A DNA stretch of 5,885 bases from Lachnospiraceae bacterium UBA3863. GTDB lineage: Bacteria > Bacillota > Clostridia > Lachnospirales > Lachnospiraceae. The notes beneath the pieces were generated by a model that did not search any database, was not told the DNA's origin, and saw nothing but the letters and a program-made list of their open reading frames with translations. Location of the stretch: the NCBI GenBank assembly GCA_002392385.1, contig DGGX01000250.1, positions 1-5,885 on the forward strand, given 5' to 3'. This document shows, piece after piece, positions 1 through 5,671 of this stretch. Each line of letters starts with the position of its first letter. Position 1 is the stretch's first letter. Made by a program: the position numbers and the translations under genes.

Positions 1-2998
1 AGATCTCGCTGTTGTTGTAGATCTTCACGTTGCCGTCGGGGGCCAGGATCTTGGTGGTGCGCAGACCGATATCCATGACCGTGCCGCGGAAGTCGGAGAT
101 CGTCACGATGTCGCCGACGCGGAACTCGCCTTCGAACACGATGAAGATGCCGGCCAGGATATCCTTGATCAGGCTCTGGGCGCCGAGACCGATGACCAGG
201 GACAGGATACCGGCACTGGCCAGCAGGCTGGAGGAGTCGATGCCGACCAGGTAGAGGCAGTAGAAGAGGGCACCCAGCGCGCCGCCGTATTTGATGACGG
301 ACAGGAGCAGGTGGCCGATGGTCTCGCCTCTGGTTCCCAGCAGGGAGGTGATGATACTGATGGGAATGCGGATCAGGGAGATCAGTATGCCGACCGCGCA
401 CAGGAAGAGAGCGCAGGAGCTGATGGCGAAGATGTTGAAGCCCTTGTCCCAGGATCCGCGGATGATGTAGTGGATCACGGAGTTCTCTTCGAAGAAGGTG
501 TCGAGCCCGACGATGGACAGGAAGACATACAGGAGTATGACGGCACAGACCCAGCCGACCATGACCGCCAGCTTCTGTTCGGGGCTCTTCTCGCTCCAGG
601 GGATGCGCCGGGCATCCCAGCGGGCGGCGGCTTTTACAGTGGTGGTGCCGCGGCCGGAGGGAAGGATGATATTGAAAATTACGTTGTTCAGTCCCCTGGC
701 CGCCTGTTCCTCGCTCATGGCCTTATAGAGGGTCTCCTCCTCACGGTCGGTGAGCGTGACTGTCAGGGACAGGAAGAGGATCAGGAAGAGGCTGATCAGG
801 GAAGTGATGGCGGCAATGGGGAAACGGGACACATACATGGCGGACAGGGGCATGGCCGTGGCGATGTAGTAGCCCTCCAGGAAACGGAAATACTGGAAGT
901 AGCGCACGCCGTTGACCCTGGAATAGCCGTAATAATCGCCGTCTCCGAAGGCATTGGCGGAGACGCCCAGATCAGCCGCCGTCCGGCCTATGCTGGCCGC
1001 GTTGGGGGAGTATACACAGCGATGCTCCTCAGTGGCGTCGAACATGACGATGAAGCCGCCGCTGAGCATGTTGGTGGAGAGAATATGGGCCACGTCCGTG
1101 GAGTCCAGAAGCTTGTCAGCCAGCTCCTCGTCCAGGGCGATCTGGACCATAGACTTGTGGGCGGTGATGGCAGCGGCCTTATCGGCGCCGTCCGCTGCAG
1201 GACCTGCGCCTTCTGCCTCCGCGGCGCCGTCCTTCGTGTGTTCGTACTCGAAGCGGGAGACATAGCGGGTCCTGCCGTTGTCGCCCCGGGTCGTATAGTA
1301 TTTCATCGCGGCGCCGACAAACTGGCTGGTCACGCCGTTCTCATCGGTCTGCGCAGCCTGGATGAAGGTGTCCCGGGTCCCGTCCAGCAGCTGGAGGAAT
1401 TCTGAGGAAGGATCCTCCGGGTCGCTGCTGATCGTGTGGTACCACTTGTCCGTGTTGGTGGCGATGGTGCGTCCGTCCTCGTCAAAGATATAGATGGCTT
1501 CGATATCGTTGGCGTCGCAGAGGTCCTGGAGCCTTGCGGAGGAGGAGACGGAACGGAGGTGATTGCCCTCGTCGTCCGTGAAGTAATAGCGGTTTCCGTC
1601 TTCATCCAGAGCGGTGTAGTAACGGTTGGTCTCCGCATTGAGGACAGCCGGGTCCTCCTCGATCAGGAAGGAGATCAGCCTGGCCTTGGACAGGAAGCGC
1701 TCGTCATAGTAATTCCGGATGATCTCGCGGCTCTCCAGACTCTCCTCATAGCGGCCGGTGACCTCGTCCAGGGCGATACCGGATTTTTCCACGCCCTCGG
1801 TGATCTCCAGCAGGGTCTGGGTGTAGAAGGAGATCACGAAGATCGCCAGGAAACCCAGGATCATCAGAGGCAGGATCCTGCGGAAGATCGACTTGTCGAA
1901 ATAGATGGGGTTCTTGCTCCTGGGATTGAGGACGACGCGGTCTGTGTCCACGGCCCGGCGGACATAATCGTTGCGGACGACGATGGCGTAGGACAGGCAG
2001 AGTATCATGACCAGGATAAAACCGAGCATGGACCAGAAGACCACGTAGCGGTCGCTGTGGAGGATGTCGCTGGTGTCCGCCACGGCGCAGATGACGGTCC
2101 GGTCCCCGTAGGTCCTGGACACGCAGTAATAGCGGATCCCGCGGATGGTCTCGATACCGGTGTAGCCGTCCTCAAGAGCGGCCTCGCTCAGTCCCGCCTT
2201 GAGGGCGCTCTGGCCGGTCAGGACCTCTGTGCCGTTCTTGTAGTAGAGGAAGGTGTTGTCCGCCTTGTCCACGGCGAAGAGAAAACCGTCGTTGCTGACC
2301 GCTGCGCGGCTCAGGACCACCGAGAGATCCCGGAGAGAGCCGACCTGCAGGTCCAGCATGGAGGCGCTTGTACCCAGGACGAGGGAATACTGCACGCCCT
2401 GATAGGCATAAGGCATGGAATAGAAATAGTAGGTCCCGTACTGGTTCTTGACCGTGACGGGTGTGACCGAGCCGTCCGCGTGGACAGTGCCCCGGAGAAG
2501 CCTGTTGATGTTCTCCTGGGTCATGATGGAGGTCGCGGAAGGATTCACGCCCACAAGGGAGGCGTCCGGGGACAGGATGATCTTGCTGTCCGGGGACAGC
2601 ATAAAGAGATAGTCCGCGCCGGAGCGGGCGACGATGTCCTGGAAGAGCTCTGTTCTTGAGGCTGTGTCCGCATTCAGGAGAGAATCGGAGAGACCGCCCG
2701 AGAAGAGCTGCCACAGGTCATCCAGGATGTCCTGGTTGCCGTCATGGAAAATCCGGGTCAGCACCTGGGCATCCTCTTCGTTCTCCCGGAGGGTGGAGAC
2801 CGCCTCGGTGATGGCGAGCTCGCAGTTCTCCGTCTGCTTGGCAAGCGCGGTGCGCATCTGGATCCGGCGCAGGAAAGAGGCGATCAGGACCGCGCCGAGG
2901 ATGATCAGCAGCAGGTTGAAGACCACTTTGGAGAAGAAGTAGATATTGGCTTTTCTGCGCAGAGCTGCGTCTGTATTTACAGGGGTGTTTTCTTGCAT
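1..2998 (-). CDS. Giant MscS-family mechanosensitive channel with two extracytoplasmic Cache-like sensor modules (C-terminus cut off)
   Basis: At least 999 codons are open from ATG 2998 to the window edge; the C-terminus lies outside. The last 80 residues are a clear MscS core: pore helix about 920-950 containing GLGAQSLIKDILAG, then the start of the cytoplasmic beta domain (FRVGDIVTI, 959-967; PDGN, 987-990; YNNSEI at the end). By my alignment to E. coli MscS, the pore-seal leucines L105/L109 correspond to L934/L938, and the hinge Gly113 to Ser942. I count eight likely membrane helices (about 20-43, 317-341, 374-394, 726-749, 809-830, 854-880, 893-918, 920-950). This puts residues 44-316 and 395-725 outside and the beta domain inside. 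Both outer regions have paired PAS/Cache-like lobes (for example GADYLFMLSPDSKIILSP at 127-144 and GGFIVMFD at 647-654). Ordinary MscS is under 300 residues. It is the third gene of its operon, 27 bp after the TPM gene, with only a weak GGA Shine-Dalgarno (3006-3008). MscS identity is near certain; the Cache assignment is a pattern judgement. Confidence 0.93.
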   Translation of the reverse strand, partial: MQENTPVNTDAALRRKANIYFFSKVVFNLLLIILGAVLIASFLRRIQMRTALAKQTENCELAITEAVSTLRENEEDAQVLTRIFHDGNQDILDDLWQLFSGGLSDSLLNADTASRTELFQDIVARSGADYLFMLSPDSKIILSPDASLVGVNPSATSIMTQENINRLLRGTVHADGSVTPVTVKNQYGTYYFYSMPYAYQGVQYSLVLGTSASMLDLQVGSLRDLSVVLSRAAVSNDGFLFAVDKADNTFLYYKNGTEVLTGQSALKAGLSEAALEDGYTGIETIRGIRYYCVSRTYGDRTVICAVADTSDILHSDRYVVFWSMLGFILVMILCLSYAIVVRNDYVRRAVDTDRVVLNPRSKNPIYFDKSIFRRILPLMILGFLAIFVISFYTQTLLEITEGVEKSGIALDEVTGRYEESLESREIIRNYYDERFLSKARLISFLIEEDPAVLNAETNRYYTALDEDGNRYYFTDDEGNHLRSVSSSARLQDLCDANDIEAIYIFDEDGRTIATNTDKWYHTISSDPEDPSSEFLQLLDGTRDTFIQAAQTDENGVTSQFVGAAMKYYTTRGDNGRTRYVSRFEYEHTKDGAAEAEGAGPAADGADKAAAITAHKSMVQIALDEELADKLLDSTDVAHILSTNMLSGGFIVMFDATEEHRCVYSPNAASIGRTAADLGVSANAFGDGDYYGYSRVNGVRYFQYFRFLEGYYIATAMPLSAMYVSRFPIAAITSLISLFLILFLSLTVTLTDREEETLYKAMSEEQAARGLNNVIFNIILPSGRGTTTVKAAARWDARRIPWSEKSPEQKLAVMVGWVCAVILLYVFLSIVGLDTFFEENSVIHYIIRGSWDKGFNIFAISSCALFLCAVGILISLIRIPISIITSLLGTRGETIGHLLLSVIKYGGALGALFYCLYLVGIDSSSLLASAGILSLVIGLGAQSLIKDILAGIFIVFEGEFRVGDIVTISDFRGTVMDIGLRTTKILAPDGNVKIYNNSEI

Positions 2999-3011
2999 AT
3001 TCGTATCCGTT

Positions 3012-3029
3012 AAAAAACTGACCGGTCAG
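3012..3029 (-). terminator. Palindrome plus T6 between the TPM and channel genes; possible weak attenuator
   Basis: On the minus strand a perfect 12-base palindrome CTGACCGGTCAG (3029-3018) is followed directly by six T (3017-3012). The TGA stop of the TPM gene lies inside the palindrome. As RNA it can fold only as a 4-bp stem with a CCGG loop, which is short for an intrinsic terminator. Partial termination, an mRNA end or a protein-binding operator are all possible. The channel start codon follows 13 bases after the T run. Confidence 0.35.
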
Positions 3030-3847
3030 AAGTGTCCGCCGCCTCCGCCGAAGCTGTGGCCTCCTCCGCCGCCGCCTCCGCCGGAGAAACCACCGCCGAT
3101 GTGACCGCCGCCTCCGCCGCCCGAGCGGGGATGGCGGATGACACGGGTGTTGATGGTGGCCGCCTGGTTGCTGAGGACCCGGGAATCCGAGCGATAATCA
3201 TTGATGTCCACCGGAACTCTTGCCAGGTTGCGGGTCTGCCTTCTGAGGAAGACGCCGGAGCTGGTCAGGGTGCCCACGATCCAGATCAGGAGATAGAGGA
3301 AGGGGGCGGGGACGTATTTGCCCATGAGCATGTGCCAGCGGATCCGGGACAGGCCGTCGTAGAAGCCCTTATAATAGTCGCCGGCCTTGGCGCCATCGCC
3401 GACCAGGTCCACGATCTTGTCATAGATGCGCTGACTGTTGAAAATGCCGATGGCGCGGCCGGTGGTGCAGACGTAGACATAACGGGTGGACATGTTGAAG
3501 TAGAGGAGAACGGCGTCTCCGTTGCTGCGGTCCCATCCGAAATCGTGGTCGATCATGAACTGCTGCACGCGGCTGACCACATCGCTGTCGCTGATATACT
3601 CGGCGTCCGTATAGAGGATGAGGTCGGTGCGGCAGCTCCGTTCCCAGACGGCGATCTGGGCGGCCAGTGCCTCCTCCTGAGAATCTGTGATGTAGTCCCC
3701 GTGATCAAAGACTCGTTCCTCGGTGTCGCACAGATCGTTCTCCCGGACGGCCGTGCCCCTGGTGGAGCCCAGGAAGACGCCGACGGTCACCAGGAGGACA
3801 GCGGCGGCCAGAAGGAAACGCAGTGCGATGTATTTCTTGAATCTCAC
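3026..3847 (-). CDS. TPM-domain membrane protein with Gly/His-rich tail, YdjH-like
   Basis: The protein has 273 residues. A hydrophobic N-terminal segment (about 7-27) is an anchor or signal peptide with no convincing cleavage site. A TPM-type domain follows (about 46-170), recognised by the HGDYITDSQEEAL start, the GDAVLL strand (110-115) and the TTGRAIGIF segment (128-136). A second membrane helix lies at about 179-201, followed by LRRQTR and a basic stretch. The last 32 residues are almost only Gly with three His, three Ser and three Phe. With both segments spanning, the TPM domain is outside and the tail cytoplasmic. Pfam calls this fold TPM_phosphatase, but phosphatase activity is not general in the family. 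The start is GTG, chosen because GGGAGG (3854-3859) lies 6 bases before it; GTGA overlaps the stop of the upstream zinc-ribbon gene, implying translational coupling. Order and architecture match ydjG-ydjH of Bacillus subtilis, whose products work with the PspA membrane-stress protein. Orthology is inferred from layout and domains. Confidence 0.86.
   Translation of the reverse strand: MRFKKYIALRFLLAAAVLLVTVGVFLGSTRGTAVRENDLCDTEERVFDHGDYITDSQEEALAAQIAVWERSCRTDLILYTDAEYISDSDVVSRVQQFMIDHDFGWDRSNGDAVLLYFNMSTRYVYVCTTGRAIGIFNSQRIYDKIVDLVGDGAKAGDYYKGFYDGLSRIRWHMLMGKYVPAPFLYLLIWIVGTLTSSGVFLRRQTRNLARVPVDINDYRSDSRVLSNQAATINTRVIRHPRSGGGGGGHIGGGFSGGGGGGGGHSFGGGGGHF
3029..3124 (-). repeat. Low-complexity GGC/GGA tract encoding the Gly/His tail of the TPM protein
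   Basis: This tract codes for residues 242-273, of which 22 of 32 are Gly, in runs of 6, 3, 8 and 5 separated by His, Ser, Phe and Ile. On the plus strand it reads as repeated CCGCCTCCG-type units. Such tracts can change length by slippage. Gly-rich tails are common at the C-terminus of bacterial TPM proteins, so the tract is probably functional and not a sequencing artefact. Confidence 0.9.
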
Positions 3848-4851
3848 AGTGCACCTCCCAGCAGGATCAGGACAAGGTTGACGATGCCTGCCACACCGAG
3901 GAAAGCTGCCGCGGCCGCCGCGCAGCCCAGGGCCATGCGCAGACGGGAGACGGGAACAGAGCCGTAGATCTCCTTGGTCTGTCCGTTAATATAATAGGTA
4001 AATTTCTTCCCGCTCTCCATGGTGTATTCATAGATGTAAACGGGGAGCAGGTCGAACTCGCAGGTCTGTTTCACGATATTGAACTGTACCCGGCTGCGGA
4101 TATCCCCCTCTGTGAGATCGCTGTGGGGATAGGCGGCCAGCAGCTTGTCGCAGAAGAGGTCCAGGGCCTTGGCCCGCATCTTCTCGAAGGCGTCCTTCTC
4201 ATAGTTCTGAGAAGGGTGGTTGCAGTACTCAGCCCGGGCGCCGGACAGGTATTCCGGGCGGAAATCGAGGACCGTACTGAAGTGGAAGGGCTCCACCTCG
4301 TCCATGATGTCGTCGGGCATGCGGTCCGAGGCGTCTTTGGGCACATTGTCCATCACCGCCTCGAAGGAGAAATTGATATGGCGGGTCTTGATGATGGTCT
4401 CGTCGCCGCGGTGGACGCTCTCCCGGAGCTGTCCGGAATAACCCATGCGCACCGTATAGTGGAAGACCCAGTAGGGGACGTATTCCGTCCGGACCTCATT
4501 GAGCCTCTTCTCACTGAAGATCTCCGGGACCAGGCAGATGTAGTCGTTGAATTCCTTCTGCAGGAGACGGAAGGCCTCGATCCGGGTGAGGGTGGTGGGG
4601 ATGATGCGGACCGGCGCGTGCTCGCCCACAGCCTTCTCCTCATAGACGTGGTAGGTGCCGCAGTAGGGGCATCGTCCCGCAATATCGTAGGCTCCGGGCT
4701 CCAGAGGGGCCCCGCAGTTGCGGCAGTTGCCGTCCGCGGTGGCGGGGAGGAGCTCCGGCGCGTCCATATTGCCGCAGTTGAGGCATTCCAGTGTTTTTTT
4801 ATTGAAGTTGTAGACCATGTTGGATCCACAGCTGCTGCAGCGATAGAACAT
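3844..4851 (-). CDS. Membrane-anchored double zinc-ribbon protein, YdjG-like
   Basis: The protein has 335 residues. The N-terminus carries four CxxC knuckles: C5/C8 with C23/C26, and C43/C46 with C61/C64. These form two TFIIB-like zinc ribbons. A mixed alpha/beta middle region (about 80-300) contains the aromatic stretch EYVPYWVFHYTV and shows no catalytic motif I recognise. One hydrophobic helix (about 306-332) ends the protein, so it is a tail-anchored type with the ribbons in the cytoplasm. The start ATG has GGGAG 7 bases upstream (4859-4863). It is the first gene of the operon and overlaps the TPM gene by four bases. Zinc-ribbon plus C-terminal membrane helix next to a TPM protein is the layout of YdjG/YdjH in Bacillus subtilis, so a role in membrane-stress signalling or scaffolding is inferred. 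The PspA and YdjI (SPFH-type) partners are not in this window. The zinc ribbons are certain; the YdjG relationship is probable. Confidence 0.85.
   Translation of the reverse strand: MFYRCSSCGSNMVYNFNKKTLECLNCGNMDAPELLPATADGNCRNCGAPLEPGAYDIAGRCPYCGTYHVYEEKAVGEHAPVRIIPTTLTRIEAFRLLQKEFNDYICLVPEIFSEKRLNEVRTEYVPYWVFHYTVRMGYSGQLRESVHRGDETIIKTRHINFSFEAVMDNVPKDASDRMPDDIMDEVEPFHFSTVLDFRPEYLSGARAEYCNHPSQNYEKDAFEKMRAKALDLFCDKLLAAYPHSDLTEGDIRSRVQFNIVKQTCEFDLLPVYIYEYTMESGKKFTYYINGQTKEIYGSVPVSRLRMALGCAAAAAAFLGVAGIVNLVLILLGGAL
3848..3859 (-). promoter_or_regulatory. Ribosome binding site that decides the GTG start of the TPM gene
   Basis: The minus strand reads GGGAGGTGCACT directly before GTG at 3847. GGGAGG is a near-ideal Shine-Dalgarno with 6 bases of spacing. 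It lies within the last codons (Leu-Gly-Gly-Ala-Leu) of the zinc-ribbon gene, whose TGA overlaps the GTG. This supports the non-ATG start and coupled translation. Confidence 0.85.
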
Positions 4852-4869
4852 AGATATACTCCCGGTGAG

Positions 4870-4885
4870 CGGGCCGCGGGGCCCG
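4870..4885 (-). promoter_or_regulatory. GC hairpin in the 5' leader of the zinc-ribbon/TPM/channel operon
   Basis: CGGGCC and GGCCCG form a perfect 6-bp all-GC stem with a 4-base loop. It lies in the predicted leader RNA, 6 bases upstream of the GGGAG ribosome site of the first gene. No T run follows on the minus strand, so it is not an intrinsic terminator there. It could stabilise the message 5' end or modulate ribosome access; no known riboswitch fold was recognised. The leader is about 90 bases long from the predicted start of transcription. Confidence 0.5.
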
Positions 4886-4950
4886 TTTGCGTTGGTCAGT
4901 CGGCAGGCGGATATGCGCGGCCAGAGAGCAGCGCAGAATACCGCATCATT

Positions 4951-4978
4951 ATTATAGCATGAGGATATGCGGAGTAAA
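4951..4978 (-). promoter_or_regulatory. Sigma-A-like promoter of the zinc-ribbon/TPM/channel operon
   Basis: The minus strand has a perfect TATAAT (4956-4951) preceded by TGC, an extended -10. TTTACT (4978-4973), a 4 of 6 match to TTGACA, lies 16 bases upstream. Transcription would start near 4944. The strong -10 suggests housekeeping sigma-factor use. I saw no ECF-type (sigma-W-like) AAC/CGT pattern at this position, although the ydj genes of Bacillus subtilis belong to the sigma-W regulon. Confidence 0.65.
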
Positions 4979-5004
4979 AGAATGTAGATCGGTACACTAC
5001 AATC

Positions 5005-5033
5005 TTTCCAAACACGGCAAAAAAAGGTACAAT
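5005..5033 (+). promoter_or_regulatory. Sigma-A-like promoter of the C39-like/uvrB unit
   Basis: TTTCCA (5005-5010, 4 of 6 to TTGACA) and TACAAT (5028-5033, 5 of 6 to TATAAT) are separated by 17 bases containing an A7 run. Transcription would begin near 5040, leaving a leader of about 77 bases. A 5-bp hairpin CGACG/CGTCG (5058-5071) lies in that leader. The -35 box is only 26 bp from the -35 of the divergent promoter. No LexA/DinR-type operator was recognised, although the unit contains uvrB. Confidence 0.55.
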
Positions 5034-5116
5034 GGCGTTTACAAGACAGGCGGGAGACGACGTGTCCGTCGAGGATATTCTGCCTGCCGGAAGAGAGAAG
5101 AGAACGGGGACAAGGA

Positions 5117-5671
5117 ATGATCGCTCAGGAAGCATACTGCACCACCGGACAGTTCCGGGACCATGACCATTATCACCGCCACTGCGGGCCCACTGCCATC
5201 ACCAACCTTCTGCTGACCACGGCCATGCGCCGCAGGCAGCGGGGGAATCTCCCCCAGGAGACCCAGAAGATATTCGACAGGGTGGCCCAGATCGGCCGGC
5301 GGAGGCTGGTCTATATCAACATGGACCTCTTCCACCGCTTCGGGGGGACTTCGGACGCCCTGGCGGGATTCTATCTCCGCCGGTGCTTCACCGAGTACCG
5401 CCTCAGGCCGCCGGCGCTGCGCTTCCAGCCTTTTCCCACCGAGGGGAGCGTGACCCAGGCCCTGGAGAGAGGATCGGTGCTCTACCTGCAGGTGCGGGGG
5501 CATTCCCGCTACGGCAACCACCATATGCTCTGCTACGGACGGGAGGAGCAGCCCGACGGCGCGCCGGCCCTGTACCGGATCGCCGACGGTTGGTCGAACA
5601 AGCCTGTGCGGATGACCTTTAAGGAGCTGGAGCATTTCCGCCTGCTTGAGGTGCGGATCGGAGGGAACTGA
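5117..5671 (+). CDS. Small C39-like papain-fold protein, cytoplasmic, coupled to uvrB
   Basis: The protein has 184 residues and no signal peptide or membrane helix. CGPTA at 23-27 fits the nucleophile motif of C39-type papain-fold proteins. The GNHHMLCYG segment (133-141) fits their GHxVVVxG catalytic-His strand, with H135 in the catalytic position. YRIADGW (153-159) gives the third residue, D157. An alternating His run, HDHYHRHC (16-23), leads into the Cys, which is unusual. The start is ATG 5117, with GGGGA (5106-5110) 6 bases upstream. No in-frame ATG, GTG or TTG exists between the promoter and this codon. The stop TGA shares its A with the ATG of uvrB, so the two are translated from one message. 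C39 peptidases usually cleave leader peptides in ABC exporters; this free-standing protein without an exporter could be a protease, a transglutaminase-like enzyme or an inactive relative. The fold call is fairly firm from the three motifs; the substrate is unknown. Confidence 0.75.
   Translation: MIAQEAYCTTGQFRDHDHYHRHCGPTAITNLLLTTAMRRRQRGNLPQETQKIFDRVAQIGRRRLVYINMDLFHRFGGTSDALAGFYLRRCFTEYRLRPPALRFQPFPTEGSVTQALERGSVLYLQVRGHSRYGNHHMLCYGREEQPDGAPALYRIADGWSNKPVRMTFKELEHFRLLEVRIGGN
5660..5670 (+). promoter_or_regulatory. Ribosome binding site of uvrB within the end of the C39-like gene
   Basis: GGAGGG (5660-5665) lies 5 bases before ATG 5671, inside the last codons of the upstream gene. With the TGATG stop/start overlap this indicates reinitiation or coupling of the two reading frames. 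It also fixes the uvrB start at a position giving the usual short UvrB N-terminus. Confidence 0.85.

Noticed and set aside
311..2659. Two long plus-strand open frames (311-1405 and 1436-2659, 364 and 407 codons) opposite the channel gene
   Set aside because: They are codon-aligned with the minus-strand channel gene, so a stop appears only where the channel uses TTA, CTA or TCA. These codons are rare in this GC-rich gene, and both frames end exactly at TCA codons of the channel. The translations are Val/Asp/Gly/His/Gln-rich without domains.
4870..4893. GC hairpin followed by TTTGCGTT on the plus strand as a plus-strand terminator
   Set aside because: No plus-strand gene ends here and the T run is interrupted. 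On the minus strand it fits better as a leader hairpin.
3032..4962. Plus-strand open frames 3032-3967 and 4123-4962 opposite the TPM and zinc-ribbon genes
   Set aside because: They are the same codon-aligned antisense effect. The first runs through the reverse complement of the Gly tract as Ala/Ser-rich sequence, and neither has a recognisable domain, while the minus-strand proteins do.
4887..5120. 77-codon plus-strand open frame ending with an ATGA overlap at the C39-like start
   Set aside because: It starts upstream of the predicted plus promoter, crosses both promoters, and has an Arg-rich composition without any protein-like pattern. The overlap appears accidental.
5032..5166. Possible 44-codon plus-strand gene starting MAFTRQAGDDVSVEDIL
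   Set aside because: Its ATG overlaps the predicted -10 box, it has no Shine-Dalgarno, and it runs 50 bases into the C39-like gene in another frame.
5039..5635. Minus-strand open frame of 198 codons opposite the C39-like gene
   Set aside because: It is codon-aligned antisense of a gene with clear catalytic motifs and a good ribosome site. It would also run into the promoter region.
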